Below, piece after piece: positions 17,187-25,707 of a stretch of 64,000 nucleotides of DNA (its first letter is position 1; each line of letters starts with the position of its first letter). A model generated the notes under the pieces. That model saw only the letters and a list, made by a program, of their open reading frames with translations, did not search any database and had not been told where the DNA came from. The stretch is from Archangium primigenium (GTDB lineage Bacteria > Myxococcota > Myxococcia > Myxococcales > Myxococcaceae): the NCBI RefSeq assembly GCF_016904885.1, contig NZ_JADWYI010000001.1, positions 5,766,001 through 5,830,000 of the forward strand. Reading direction: 5' to 3'. Both the position numbers and the translations under genes were made by a program.

Positions 17187-18899
17187 ATGTCTGTGTGTCC
17201 CTTGTCTCCGAAACTCTCTCCGACCGCCCCGATCCCCGGCAGTCCGACGACGCCGGATCCCCTGCACGGCAGCTTCCGCAGCTCGCGCAACCGGGCCCAC
17301 GCCGAGGACGCCGAGCGCCGAGCCCGGAGCCTCTTCGCGGACACCCAGGTCACGCGGCTGCTCGAGGCGCCCCCGGCCCGCCCCACCCACGTGTCCCGGG
17401 CGCGCGACATCTTCGTCAACCGCAACCTGCGCATGTCGGGCATCGAGCTGGTCGGCTTCGACATGGACTACACGCTGGCCATCTACCACATGCGCCGGCT
17501 CGAGCAGCTCGCCTATGACATGACGCTCGCCAAGCTCATCTGCGAGCGCGGCTACCCGTCCGTCATCGGCCACCTGCAGTACGACCACCACTTCGTCATG
17601 CGCGGGCTCGCCGTGGACAAGACCAACGGCAACCTGTTGAAGATGGATCGCTTCGGCTACGTGGGTCGGGCGTGGCACGGCCTGCGGCCCCTGCAGCGCG
17701 AGACCTGGCACGCGCTCTACCGCAACCAGCGCGTGCGGCTGAAGGATCCGCGCTTCGCGTGGATCGACACGCTCTTCGCCCTGCCCGAGGCGTGGCTGTT
17801 CGCGGGCATCATCGAGCTGCTCGAGTCGCTCGGGCAGCGCGTGGACTACGGCCGGCTGTACGACGACATCCGCGACGCCATCGACGCCGTGCACCGCGAC
17901 AACTCGCTCAAGCGCGAGGTGCGCAAGGATCTGCCGCGCTACATCTTCCAGGATCCGGAGCTGGGCCCGGCGCTGCACAAGCTGCGCTCGGGGGGCAAGC
18001 GGCTGTTCCTGTTGACCAACTCCGCGTGGGACTACACGGACGCGGTGATGCGCTACCTCTTGGACGGCCAGACGCCGGAGTACGCGAGCTGGCGCAACTA
18101 CTTCGACTACGTGGTGACGCTGGCGGCCAAGCCCGCCTTCTTCGCCGAGCAGCGGCCCTTCCTGGAGCTGGAGGTGGCCGGCCCCGGCGAGGAGGCCCAG
18201 GTGCTGGGCGAGGCCACGAGCCTGGAGCGCGGCAAGGTGTACCAGGGCGGCAACCTGCGGCAGTTCGAGCAGTTCACCCGCCGCGCGGGCGAGTGCATCC
18301 TCTACGTGGGCGACCACATCTACGGCGACATCCTCAAGTCCAAGAAGACGTCGCTGTGGCGCACGTGCATGGTGGTGCAGGAGATCGAGGACGAGCTCAC
18401 CTACACGGAAGGCCAGCGCGAGCGCATCTCGGAGCTGAGCGAGGTGGAGCTCACGCGCGAGCGGCTGGACGAGGCGGTGGCGGACCACAAGGGCCAGCTC
18501 AACGCCCTGGACCGCAAGCTGGAGCGCGGAGGGCTCACGCCCGAGGCGCTGGCGGAGGTGGAGGAGGAGCGGCGGCGGGTGAAGGCGGAGCTGGACAAGC
18601 TGCGCTGGGCGCTGCGCGAGGCCACGGACATCGCCGACACGCTGGAGCGCGAGGTGGAGGAAGGCTTCAACCCGTACTGGGGCCTGCTCTTCAAGGAAGG
18701 CAGCGAGAACAGCCGCTTCGGCGAGCAGGTGGAGCGCTACGCGTGCCTGTACACGAGCCGGGTGTCCAACTTCCTCTATGACTCGCCCTTGCAGTACTAC
18801 CGCTCGCCGCGCGACCTGATGCCCCACGAGCAGGCCGGAGCCTGGAGCGCGAAGCTGTCCCCCGAGGGCAGCGAGAGCCCCGCCCCGGGTGACGGCTGA
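17187..18899 (+). CDS. HAD-superfamily 5'-nucleotidase (HAD-IG)
   Basis: A 570-residue enzyme of the HAD-IG 5'-nucleotidase family, related to cytosolic purine 5'-nucleotidase, expected to dephosphorylate nucleoside monophosphates in the cytoplasm. Seen: HAD motif I DMDYTLAIY (about residue 91), motif II LFLLTNSAWDYTD with the conserved Thr/Ser, and a late acidic motif YVGDHIYGDILKSKK. An insertion of about 100 residues (about 395-490) is strongly charged and helical, likely a coiled coil. ATG 17187 is taken as start, but upstream context is weak and the first ~70 residues are poorly structured, so a later start is possible. It is a monocistronic gene, convergent with the next. Confidence 0.88.
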   Translation: MSVCPLSPKLSPTAPIPGSPTTPDPLHGSFRSSRNRAHAEDAERRARSLFADTQVTRLLEAPPARPTHVSRARDIFVNRNLRMSGIELVGFDMDYTLAIYHMRRLEQLAYDMTLAKLICERGYPSVIGHLQYDHHFVMRGLAVDKTNGNLLKMDRFGYVGRAWHGLRPLQRETWHALYRNQRVRLKDPRFAWIDTLFALPEAWLFAGIIELLESLGQRVDYGRLYDDIRDAIDAVHRDNSLKREVRKDLPRYIFQDPELGPALHKLRSGGKRLFLLTNSAWDYTDAVMRYLLDGQTPEYASWRNYFDYVVTLAAKPAFFAEQRPFLELEVAGPGEEAQVLGEATSLERGKVYQGGNLRQFEQFTRRAGECILYVGDHIYGDILKSKKTSLWRTCMVVQEIEDELTYTEGQRERISELSEVELTRERLDEAVADHKGQLNALDRKLERGGLTPEALAEVEEERRRVKAELDKLRWALREATDIADTLEREVEEGFNPYWGLLFKEGSENSRFGEQVERYACLYTSRVSNFLYDSPLQYYRSPRDLMPHEQAGAWSAKLSPEGSESPAPGDG

Positions 18900-18920
18900 G
18901 CCGCGCCGGGCCCCTCGCCT

Positions 18921-19664
18921 TCAGGGCGTGACGGAGCGCCGCTCGGGCTTCTTCGCGCGCACGGGCACGTAGCACTTGCCCTGGTGCTCGGCGGTCTCCT
19001 GGCAAGGGGGCTTCTCTGGTGTCTCGATCCAACAGCCCCCGCGAATTTCCACGGAGCCGCCGCCTACACAGGGAGGTTTCATCTGCTCGGCAAAGGCGAC
19101 CGCGGGCATGGGGTAGCCGATGACGGGGCCGCCCTCTGCCAGGTCGCTCCAGAGCGTGGAGGGGATTCGCGAGCTCTCGGACACGAGCGTTCCTCCAGTC
19201 GAGGGGTCCAGGACACGGGGCCAGAACACCAGGAACACGAGCAGGAGCGCGCCCGCCGCGAGCGCGCCCGTCCTCAGGTGTCTCCAGCCTTGGAGTCCGC
19301 GACGTGAGGGGGACTGGGTGAACGCCTCGTTCGCCTCCCGCTGGTCCTCGATGCTGGCCACCGCCCCCGCGAGCCGGATGAAGCCCAGGTTCATGTCGCT
19401 GAGGGCCCGGGCACTCGCCGGAGGCGGGCACTCCAGTTCCGTGGCGAGGAAGGGCGGACTGCGTTGGGAGACGACACGCACGCTCCAGTCGCCGCGCGGC
19501 GTCCAGGTGCCCTGGGCCTCCGGCACGAGCACGAGCGCGGGACGGCCCGTGTCCACGTGGCGCGCGGCGTAGAGCTGACCGTCGGACTCGTCGAAGTCCG
19601 GGTAGCGCCTGTCGAGGAAATACGGCCCGAGTCTGCAACCCGTCCAATCGCGGCTGTCGCCCAT
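18921..19664 (-). CDS. Single-pass membrane protein, copy A of a duplicated gene
   Basis: A 247-residue protein, nearly identical to the gene at 21157-21900. The cytoplasmic N-terminus (about 1-125, starting MGDSRDWTGCRLG) is followed by one membrane helix (about 132-150). A periplasmic tail carries six Cys in a CxGG...GGCW...PPC...GKCYVPV pattern. That tail resembles the C-termini of many myxobacterial membrane Ser/Thr kinases, but no kinase domain is present, so this may be a kinase-derived sensor half. The function is unknown. ATG 19664 has AAGGGGA upstream. Upstream of it lies a short scar matching the 3' end of the histidine kinase at 22468. Confidence 0.85.
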   Translation of the reverse strand: MGDSRDWTGCRLGPYFLDRRYPDFDESDGQLYAARHVDTGRPALVLVPEAQGTWTPRGDWSVRVVSQRSPPFLATELECPPPASARALSDMNLGFIRLAGAVASIEDQREANEAFTQSPSRRGLQGWRHLRTGALAAGALLLVFLVFWPRVLDPSTGGTLVSESSRIPSTLWSDLAEGGPVIGYPMPAVAFAEQMKPPCVGGGSVEIRGGCWIETPEKPPCQETAEHQGKCYVPVRAKKPERRSVTP

Positions 19665-19722
19665 GTGTCCCCTTCCACGAGGTGAGGGGGCGCAGCCTAC
19701 TGCGGACGTCACGTGAGGAGAA

Positions 19723-19772
19723 CAGCCGCGACAGGGGGGACACCGGGTGTCAGCGCCGCCGGGGCAGGCGCA
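19723..19772. repeat. 50-bp duplicate of the 3' end of the downstream histidine-kinase gene
   Basis: These 50 bases match 22441-22490 with only two differences. Read on the minus strand they contain the last codons (RLPRRR) and stop of the hybrid histidine kinase at 22468 plus its 3' flank, with no kinase gene attached. It is a duplication scar next to the copy A membrane-protein gene. Confidence 0.85.
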
Positions 19773-19798
19773 TTACGGTCCACGTAACTGGGGCAAGC

Positions 19799-20587
19799 TC
19801 ACGACCCCGGGGGCGGGCTGTCGAGGCCCCTTAGCTGTTCCTCGGCCATCTCGCGGTACAGCGGCACGACCTCCACGGCGAGCACGTCACGCATCTGCTG
19901 GCGGGCGCCTTCGGGATTCCCAGCGTCCCGAAGGCTCGTCATCCGGTACATCGAGCGGAGGAACCGGCTTTGGGCCTTCCGGAAGCGAGCGAGGACAATC
20001 CCCATCAGGGCCTCGGCGCCTTCCGGGCTCTTCAGGGCCTCTTCCGTCTCGGTCTCGCTGATAGCTGCCGTGGGGGCGGTCTGACGAACAAGGGCGCGCA
20101 AGTCGTCGGTGATTTCCAGGGGGTGACCCTGCTGGATGCGTTGCACGAGAACGGCGAGTTGTTGCCGGTCGTGAAGGTCCGGATTGATCCGCCCGGTTGC
20201 GAGCACCTCGGCAAGTCCCGTCAATTCGTCCAGCAGGATTTCGGCCTGCTCCCGGTAGAGGGGGACAACCTCCACGGAGAGCAGGTCACGAATGACTTGC
20301 TGTGCACCGTTCAGGTCCCCTTTCTCTTGAAGTTCCTCCACCCGGTCTCGGGTCCTGCCAAGTCGCCGCGACCCCTCCAGGATGCGCTGGCGAATCTCTC
20401 TTAACAGCGTCGTTGCCGTGGGCAGACTGCGCAGCGCATCTTCCGCGTCCTGTTGGCTGATGGCCACCTCTTGGGCGCTCGTGAGCAATAGGGCTCGGGC
20501 ATCATCCGAAACCTCCAGGGGCTCATTGCGTTCTAGGACCCTTCGAGCCAAATCCCGAAGGCGGTTCCAGTTGATTTCGTCGGACAC
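19799..20587 (-). CDS. Protein with two tandem DUSAM (DUF2379-type) repeats
   Basis: A 262-residue helical protein made of two copies of a ~125-residue unit. Unit 1 has RRVLERNEPLEVSDDARALL and AVEVVPLYRE-like text (SVEVVPLYREQAE); unit 2 repeats QQGHPLEITDDLRALV and AVEVVPLYREMAE. This is the DUSAM domain, of unknown function and largely confined to myxobacteria. GTG 20587 gives the family-like start MSDEINWNRLRDLARR with GAGG upstream. ATG 20602, overlapping the previous stop as ATGA, is the alternative. It is coupled to the upstream lipoprotein gene. It has no signal peptide, so it is cytoplasmic. A partner or immunity role for the lipoprotein is only a hypothesis. Confidence 0.83.
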   Translation of the reverse strand: MSDEINWNRLRDLARRVLERNEPLEVSDDARALLLTSAQEVAISQQDAEDALRSLPTATTLLREIRQRILEGSRRLGRTRDRVEELQEKGDLNGAQQVIRDLLSVEVVPLYREQAEILLDELTGLAEVLATGRINPDLHDRQQLAVLVQRIQQGHPLEITDDLRALVRQTAPTAAISETETEEALKSPEGAEALMGIVLARFRKAQSRFLRSMYRMTSLRDAGNPEGARQQMRDVLAVEVVPLYREMAEEQLRGLDSPPPGS

Positions 20588-20598
20588 GATTCCTCGCC

Positions 20599-21063
20599 TC
20601 ATTTCCGGGCTTTGCACATCTTGTCGGGCCATTCTTGCTGCCCCTCACACAAGCGCATGCAGTCGTGGCAATTGCCCGTCCATCTACGATCCTGGCACCG
20701 GTTGAAGTTGCGGATGCAGTTCTGTTTCCACTCGGGCAAGGACGCGTTGTTGGAGTAGTCGTCATCGTCAGCATCGGCGCGCACAGCCCTGAGCACCTGA
20801 TCAACCTCGGATGGCGTGGCTCCACAAGCGCCCACCGGGTCTTGAGGGTGCTTCTTGATGCAACAGGTCATTGTTGAGTCACCTGGGCGGCAGTCCACCG
20901 TGGCCGCTTGCGCCAGGATCATGGGACGGCTCGACGTGTAGGTATTGGTGACATACATGCCACCGGAGAAGGCGTAATGCGCCCTACCAGCCGCGCAACC
21001 GGACGTGAGGACCCCCCAAAGCAGGGCCCCGATAACGTAGAGACAGGAAGTCGAGCTTTCCAT
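20599..21063 (-). CDS. Cysteine-rich lipoprotein, possible small toxin
   Basis: A 154-residue protein. The lipoprotein signal LLWGVLTSGC (Cys near residue 23) precedes a short linker and a compact Cys-rich region (eight or more Cys) ending in CIRNFNRCQDRRWTG-NCHDCMRLCEG and EWPDKMC. This WTGNC...CEGQ.EWP ending reminds me of C-termini of polymorphic toxins in myxobacteria and RHS proteins, but I cannot name the domain. ATG 21063 is the start that gives the lipobox; a longer frame begins at 21117. It is followed by and coupled to the DUSAM gene, and the pair lies between the two copies of the membrane-protein gene. A SitA-like toxin with a partner gene is possible. Confidence 0.68.
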   Translation of the reverse strand: MESSTSCLYVIGALLWGVLTSGCAAGRAHYAFSGGMYVTNTYTSSRPMILAQAATVDCRPGDSTMTCCIKKHPQDPVGACGATPSEVDQVLRAVRADADDDDYSNNASLPEWKQNCIRNFNRCQDRRWTGNCHDCMRLCEGQQEWPDKMCKARK

Positions 21064-21156
21064 GCTTACAAGGCTAGACCAGTTAATTAGGGGAGGCCAG
21101 CCGGAGCCAGGGCGCAAGGGCCTGGCCGCCGCTCTCCGTGCGCACTGGGGGAGGTG

Positions 21157-21900
21157 TCAGGGCGTGACGGAGCGCCGCTCGGGCTTCTTCGCGCGCACGG
21201 GCACGTAGCACTTGCCCTCATGCTCGGCGAAGTCTCCGCAGGGGGGCTCCTGTCGGAGTTCAGCCCAACAGCCCCCTCGAACCTCCACGTAGCCGCCGGT
21301 TCCACAGGGAGGTTTCATCTGCTCGGGATATGCGACCGGAGGCATGGGATAGCCAACGACGGCCCCCCGCTCCGCTTGGTCGGTCCAGACCGTGGGTTGG
21401 GTTCGCGGGCTCTCGGACAAGAGCGGTTCTCCAGTCGAGGGAGCCAGGACACGAGGCCAGAGCACCAGGAGCACCAGCAGGAGCGCGCCCGCCACGAGCG
21501 CGCCCGTCCTCAGGTATCTCCAGCCTTGGAGTCCACGAAGTGAGGGGGCTTGGGTAAACGCCTCATTCGCCTCCCGCTGGTCCTCGACACTCGCCACCGC
21601 CCCCGCGAGCCGGATGAAGCCCAGGTTCATGTCACTGAGGGCTCGGGCACTCGCCGGAGGCGGGCACTCCAGCTCCGTGGCGAGGAAGGGCGGCGTGCTC
21701 TGGGAGACGACACGCACGCTCCAGTCGCCGCGCGGCGTCCAGGTGCCCTGGGCCTCCGGCACGAGCACAAGCGCGGGGCGGCCCGTGTCCGCGTGGCGCG
21801 CGGCGTAGAGCTGGCCGTCGGACTCGTCGAAGTCCGGGTAGCGCCTGTCGAGGAAATACTGCCCGAGTCTGCAACCCGTCCAATCGCGACTGTCGCCCAT
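21157..21900 (-). CDS. Single-pass membrane protein, copy B of a duplicated gene
   Basis: A 247-residue paralogue of the gene at 18921-19664, the same length and nearly identical for the first ~125 residues and the last ~15 (APVRAKKPERRSVTP-like ending VPVRAKKPERRSVTP). Differences concentrate in the periplasmic part (about 155-215), where SESSRIPSTLWSD becomes SESPRTQPTVWTD. The membrane helix is at about 132-150, followed by the same Cys pattern (PPC...GGCW...PPC...GKCY). Upstream sequence is also duplicated for about 90 bases. The function is unknown. Divergence in the outer part alone suggests selection for different ligands or simply relaxed constraint. Confidence 0.85.
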   Translation of the reverse strand: MGDSRDWTGCRLGQYFLDRRYPDFDESDGQLYAARHADTGRPALVLVPEAQGTWTPRGDWSVRVVSQSTPPFLATELECPPPASARALSDMNLGFIRLAGAVASVEDQREANEAFTQAPSLRGLQGWRYLRTGALVAGALLLVLLVLWPRVLAPSTGEPLLSESPRTQPTVWTDQAERGAVVGYPMPPVAYPEQMKPPCGTGGYVEVRGGCWAELRQEPPCGDFAEHEGKCYVPVRAKKPERRSVTP

Positions 21901-22018
21901 GTGTCCCCTTCCAAGAGGTGAGGGGGCGAATCCTACTGCGGACGTCACGTGAGGAGAACAGCCACGACAGGGGGACGCCGGAATGGGCTCGCCCTGACGG
22001 CGGAGGCCCATCCGTCCC

Positions 22019-22336
22019 TCAGAAGTCCTGTGGGTCGGTCCATTCGAAGTCTTCCTCTCGCCAATCCTGGCGAGAGTTCAGCCTGTCACCCAGTCTCGTG
22101 AGGAGATCCTGGAGGGCCTCTCCTTCTGTCCGTCCGAGTCCTGCCTCTCCGTCGGAAACACCCTGGTCATTCCGTACACTCACATTGGCCACCGCGAGGA
22201 ATCCTCCGGAGGCATCCTCGAGAACCTTGATCTTGTATTTGGTCCAGGGAACACCGCGCATGTCGCGGATCTCGAAGACGTTGACCACCCGGGAGATGCT
22301 CGTGGCACACCGCAGGTTGATTGCCCTCCAATCCAT
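22019..22336 (-). CDS. Small cytoplasmic protein of unknown function
   Basis: A 105-residue protein, MDWRAINLRC at the start and an acidic, Trp-containing end (DWREEDFEWTDPQDF). The middle (YKIKVLEDASGGFLAVANV, then EALQDLLTRL) has a strand-strand-helix pattern. GGAGA lies 8 bases before ATG 22336. It has no signal peptide or membrane segment, and I do not recognise the family. It lies alone between the hybrid kinase and copy B of the membrane protein. Its codon usage is less GC-biased than neighbouring housekeeping genes, in keeping with an accessory island. Confidence 0.65.
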   Translation of the reverse strand: MDWRAINLRCATSISRVVNVFEIRDMRGVPWTKYKIKVLEDASGGFLAVANVSVRNDQGVSDGEAGLGRTEGEALQDLLTRLGDRLNSRQDWREEDFEWTDPQDF

Positions 22337-22440
22337 CTGAGTTCTCCCTTCTGCTTTGACTGCTCCGCTAGGTGCTCGCACGGCTCGAGTGGAGTGAGGA
22401 GGCGACCCTCCTCAACTCGCCCTTGCCCAGGTGAGAAGAG

Positions 22441-22490
22441 CAGCCGCGACAGGGGGGACACCGGGCGTCAGCGCCGTCGGGGCAGGCGCA
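22441..22490. repeat. Source copy of the 50-bp kinase-end repeat
   Basis: Covers the last eight codons region and 3' flank of the hybrid histidine kinase; matches 19723-19772 with two differences. A partial copy of the flank (GTGAGGAGAACAGCC-like text) also precedes copy B near 21950. Confidence 0.8.
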
Positions 22491-25400
22491 CGGTGAAGAC
22501 GGTGCCCTCGTCCTTGGAGGAGGACACGGTGATGCGTCCTCCATGCGCCTCCACGATGCTCCGGACGATGTAGAGCCCCAACCCCACGCTGCGACCCTGC
22601 TTGTCCACCTCGGCGGTGCCGCGCTGCATCGGCTCGAAGAGGCGCACGCGCAGGTCCTCCGGAATGGGCTCGCCCTGGTTGGCGACGCTCAGGCTCATCC
22701 CCCCGCCCTCCGCGCGCGTGCGCACCCGCACGACACTGTCCTCGGGACTGTACTTGAGGGCGTTGACCACCAGGTTCTGCACCACCTGGGCGAGCCGGTC
22801 CGGGTCCCACTCTCCCCTCCCCTCGCCCTCGTGCCGCACCTCCAGTTGGCGCGTGGGATGGGCCGCCTCCACCTCCTCCAGCACACCCCGCGTCAGCTCG
22901 TGCAGGTCCGCCGCCCGGGGCACGATGGGAATGCCGCCGCCGAGCCGCGCCTGGGTGAAGTCCAGGAGGTCCTTCACCATGCGCGTGGCGCGCTCGGCGC
23001 TGGACTGGATGCGCAGGAGGGCCCGCGTGGCGCGCTCGTCCAGCACCTCGCGCCGGGTGAGCGCCGTGGTGCCCAGGAGGATGGCGCTCAGGGGGTTGCG
23101 CAAGTCGTGGCTGACGATGCCGATGAGCTGCTGCTCGAAGTCCGCGCGCGTGCGCAGCTCCGTCTCGGTCTGCTTGCGCGCGGTGATGTCCAGGACGACG
23201 CCCGCCAGCACCCTGCGTCCCCGCGCATCGCGCAGCCGCCGGCCCCGGCACTCCAGCCAGCGCGGTGCCGGGGCGTCCGGCGCCAGGACACGGAAGGCCG
23301 CGAAGAACACCCCGTCACGCGTGTCGGACAGGGACTCGGCCATCGCCTGGAGGACCTGCTCGCGCTGCTCGGGGTGCACGCGCGCGAGCGCCTCGTCCAG
23401 GGTCGAGGGCGCACCCTCCGGGAGCCCCAGCAGCCCCGACACCCGCGCATCCACCCGGATGCTCCGCGTGTCGGGCTCGAACTCCCAGAGTCCCGTGCCC
23501 GAGGCCTCCAGCACCTGCCGCAGTTGCTCCAGCAGGCGCTCGCGCTCGGTCCGCGCCTGGGAGGTCCGCACCAGGATCTCCACGCGCGCCAGCAGCTCCC
23601 GGGCCGCGAAGGGCTTGGTCAGGTAGTCGTCCACGCCGGACTGGAGACCCTCCACCGTGGCTTCCTCGCCCGCGCGCGCGGAGACGAGCAGGATGGGGAC
23701 CGGCGCCGTGCGGGGATCCGCCCGGAGCGCGCGTACCAGGGCGAAGCCATCCAGGCCGGGCATCATCACGTCCGACACCACCACGTCCGGAGGCCGGGCC
23801 CGCGCCGCGTCGAGCGCGGCCTGGCCGTCCGCCACGGCCTCCACGGTGAAGCGGCTCGACAGGAGCCGGGCCATGTACTCGCGCATGTCCGCGTTGTCGT
23901 CCGCCAGGAGCACGTGGCCGTGGGTCGCCTCGGCGCGGGGGCGCGCCTCGGGGGCGTGCGCCAACCACTGCTCGGCCTCATGCACGAAGGCCGCCGGGCC
24001 CTGGGCGGGTGAGCGCCGCCGGCTCGGGTCTGGCGCGAAGGCCGCCGCGGGCCGCCCGGTGGGCAGCCACACCCGGAACGTACTGCCCTCCCCCGGCACG
24101 CTCTCCACCGTCACGTCGCCGCCCTGCAGCCGCGCCAGCTCGCGCACCAGGGACAAGCCAATGCCGCTGCCCTCGTCACTGCGGCCCCGGGCGTCCCGCA
24201 CCCGGTGGAAGCGCTCGAAGATGCGCGTCCGCTCCTCCGCGGGAATGCCCGTGCCCGTGTCCCGCACGGACAGCGCCACGCCCCCCTCGCGCTCGCGCAG
24301 GCTCACGGCGATCTCCCCCTGGAGCGTGAACTTGAAGGCGTTGGAGACGAGGTTGAGCACGACCTTTTCCCACATGTCCGGGTCCACCCAGACGGGTCCG
24401 GACAAGGGCGGGCAGTCCACCACCAGGCGCAGGCCCGCCGTGGCCATCACCGAGTCGAAGGCCCCCGCCAGGCCCGAGGTGAGCGCCGCCAGCTCCGTGG
24501 GCTCCTGGCGGGGCACGGCGGAGGTCGCCCCCAGGCGGCTGAAGTCCAGCAGGGTGTTGACGAGCTTGAGCAGCCGCAGCGCGTTGCGGTGCACGCGCTC
24601 CAGCTCCACCCCGCCGAGGGCCCGCTCGGGCGAGGCGAGTGCGTTCTCGGTGGGCCCGAGCAGGAGCGTCAGCGGCGTGCGGAACTCGTGGCTCACGTTG
24701 GAGAAGAAGGCCGTCTTGGCCTGGTCCAGCGCGGCGAGCGCCTCGGCGCGCTGCTTCTCCTGCTCGTGGGTGAGGGCGCGCACCGCGTCGGCGGCGAGCT
24801 GGCTGGCGAGCAGTTGGAGGAAGTCGCGAGAGGCCTCGTCCAGGGGCAGCCGGGGACTGAGCCCCACCGCGAGCACGGCGTCCGGTATGTCGCCCTCGAG
24901 CGTCAGGGGCAGGAGCAGCGCGGCGCGCACCGGCTCCGGCCAGGGTCCCGCCCGGAGCCCCTCGGGCAGCGCGACCTGACGGGCCTCGCCCGAGCGCAGC
25001 ACGTCCCCCAGGGGCCAGGGGGACGCCTCCACCACGTCCAGGGCCTCCGCCGTCAGGCCCGCGCGCAAGAGCAGCTGGGGACCGGAGTCCTCCGCGCGGT
25101 AGAGCAGCGCGAAGGGCACGTCCGCGCCGTTGCGCTCGAGCACCTCCTGGGCGCCGAGCAGGACGGCCCGGAGCGTCTGGGCGGACGCGACGCGGATGGA
25201 CAGCTCGCGCAGCGTCTTGAAGCGCCGCTCGCCGAGCACCTGCCGGGTCGTCTCGGTCACGAAGTCGAAGACGCCGACGACCTGGCCGTGCTCGTCGCGC
25301 AGGGGCGTATAGGCGAAGGTGAAGTAGGCCTCCTCCACGAAGCCCTGGCGGTTCATGAAGTAGGGCTGGTTCTCCTGGTACACCGCGCGCCCCGTGCCCA

Positions 25401-25707
25401 TTACCCCGTCGAACAGGGGGTGCAGCGCGTCCCAGAGCTCCGCGAAGACCTCGCGCGCGGGCACCCCGAGGCCGCCGGGATGCTTGGCCCCGTAGATGGG
25501 GAGCATGCCGTCGTTGTAGAGCACGACGAGGTCGGGGCCCCAGAAGAAGGCCGTCGGGGTCGGCGAGGCGAGCATCAGGCCCACCGCGGAGCGCAGGGCG
25601 GGCGGCCAGGTCTCCACGGGCCCCAGGGTCGTGCGGCTCCAGTCCAGGGCCCGCAGGATCGCGCCCGTCTCGCCGCCCCCCACCAGCACCTGCTCCCGCT
25701 CGCTCAC
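22468..25707 (-). CDS. Hybrid histidine kinase with two kinase modules and a central receiver
   Basis: A 1079-residue soluble sensor. Order: PAS-like sensor (about 10-165), GAF-like region (about 170-310), first HisKA (SHEFRTPLT, His near 338) and HATPase (GTGIPAEERTRIFERFHRV). A receiver domain follows (about 605-725, phospho-acceptor Asp in VVSDVMMPGLDG near 645), then a PAS domain (about 735-850), second HisKA (VSHDLRNPLSA, His near 867) and second HATPase (SVGLGLYIV). Two kinase modules around one receiver suggest an internal phosphorelay. The GTG start has AAGGAG 8 bases upstream and overlaps the reconstructed stop of the preceding kinase as GTGA. The last module is similar to the orphan kinase at 11528-13423. 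No output regulator adjoins it. Confidence 0.92.
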   Translation of the reverse strand: MSEREQVLVGGGETGAILRALDWSRTTLGPVETWPPALRSAVGLMLASPTPTAFFWGPDLVVLYNDGMLPIYGAKHPGGLGVPAREVFAELWDALHPLFDGVMGTGRAVYQENQPYFMNRQGFVEEAYFTFAYTPLRDEHGQVVGVFDFVTETTRQVLGERRFKTLRELSIRVASAQTLRAVLLGAQEVLERNGADVPFALLYRAEDSGPQLLLRAGLTAEALDVVEASPWPLGDVLRSGEARQVALPEGLRAGPWPEPVRAALLLPLTLEGDIPDAVLAVGLSPRLPLDEASRDFLQLLASQLAADAVRALTHEQEKQRAEALAALDQAKTAFFSNVSHEFRTPLTLLLGPTENALASPERALGGVELERVHRNALRLLKLVNTLLDFSRLGATSAVPRQEPTELAALTSGLAGAFDSVMATAGLRLVVDCPPLSGPVWVDPDMWEKVVLNLVSNAFKFTLQGEIAVSLREREGGVALSVRDTGTGIPAEERTRIFERFHRVRDARGRSDEGSGIGLSLVRELARLQGGDVTVESVPGEGSTFRVWLPTGRPAAAFAPDPSRRRSPAQGPAAFVHEAEQWLAHAPEARPRAEATHGHVLLADDNADMREYMARLLSSRFTVEAVADGQAALDAARARPPDVVVSDVMMPGLDGFALVRALRADPRTAPVPILLVSARAGEEATVEGLQSGVDDYLTKPFAARELLARVEILVRTSQARTERERLLEQLRQVLEASGTGLWEFEPDTRSIRVDARVSGLLGLPEGAPSTLDEALARVHPEQREQVLQAMAESLSDTRDGVFFAAFRVLAPDAPAPRWLECRGRRLRDARGRRVLAGVVLDITARKQTETELRTRADFEQQLIGIVSHDLRNPLSAILLGTTALTRREVLDERATRALLRIQSSAERATRMVKDLLDFTQARLGGGIPIVPRAADLHELTRGVLEEVEAAHPTRQLEVRHEGEGRGEWDPDRLAQVVQNLVVNALKYSPEDSVVRVRTRAEGGGMSLSVANQGEPIPEDLRVRLFEPMQRGTAEVDKQGRSVGLGLYIVRSIVEAHGGRITVSSSKDEGTVFTVRLPRRR

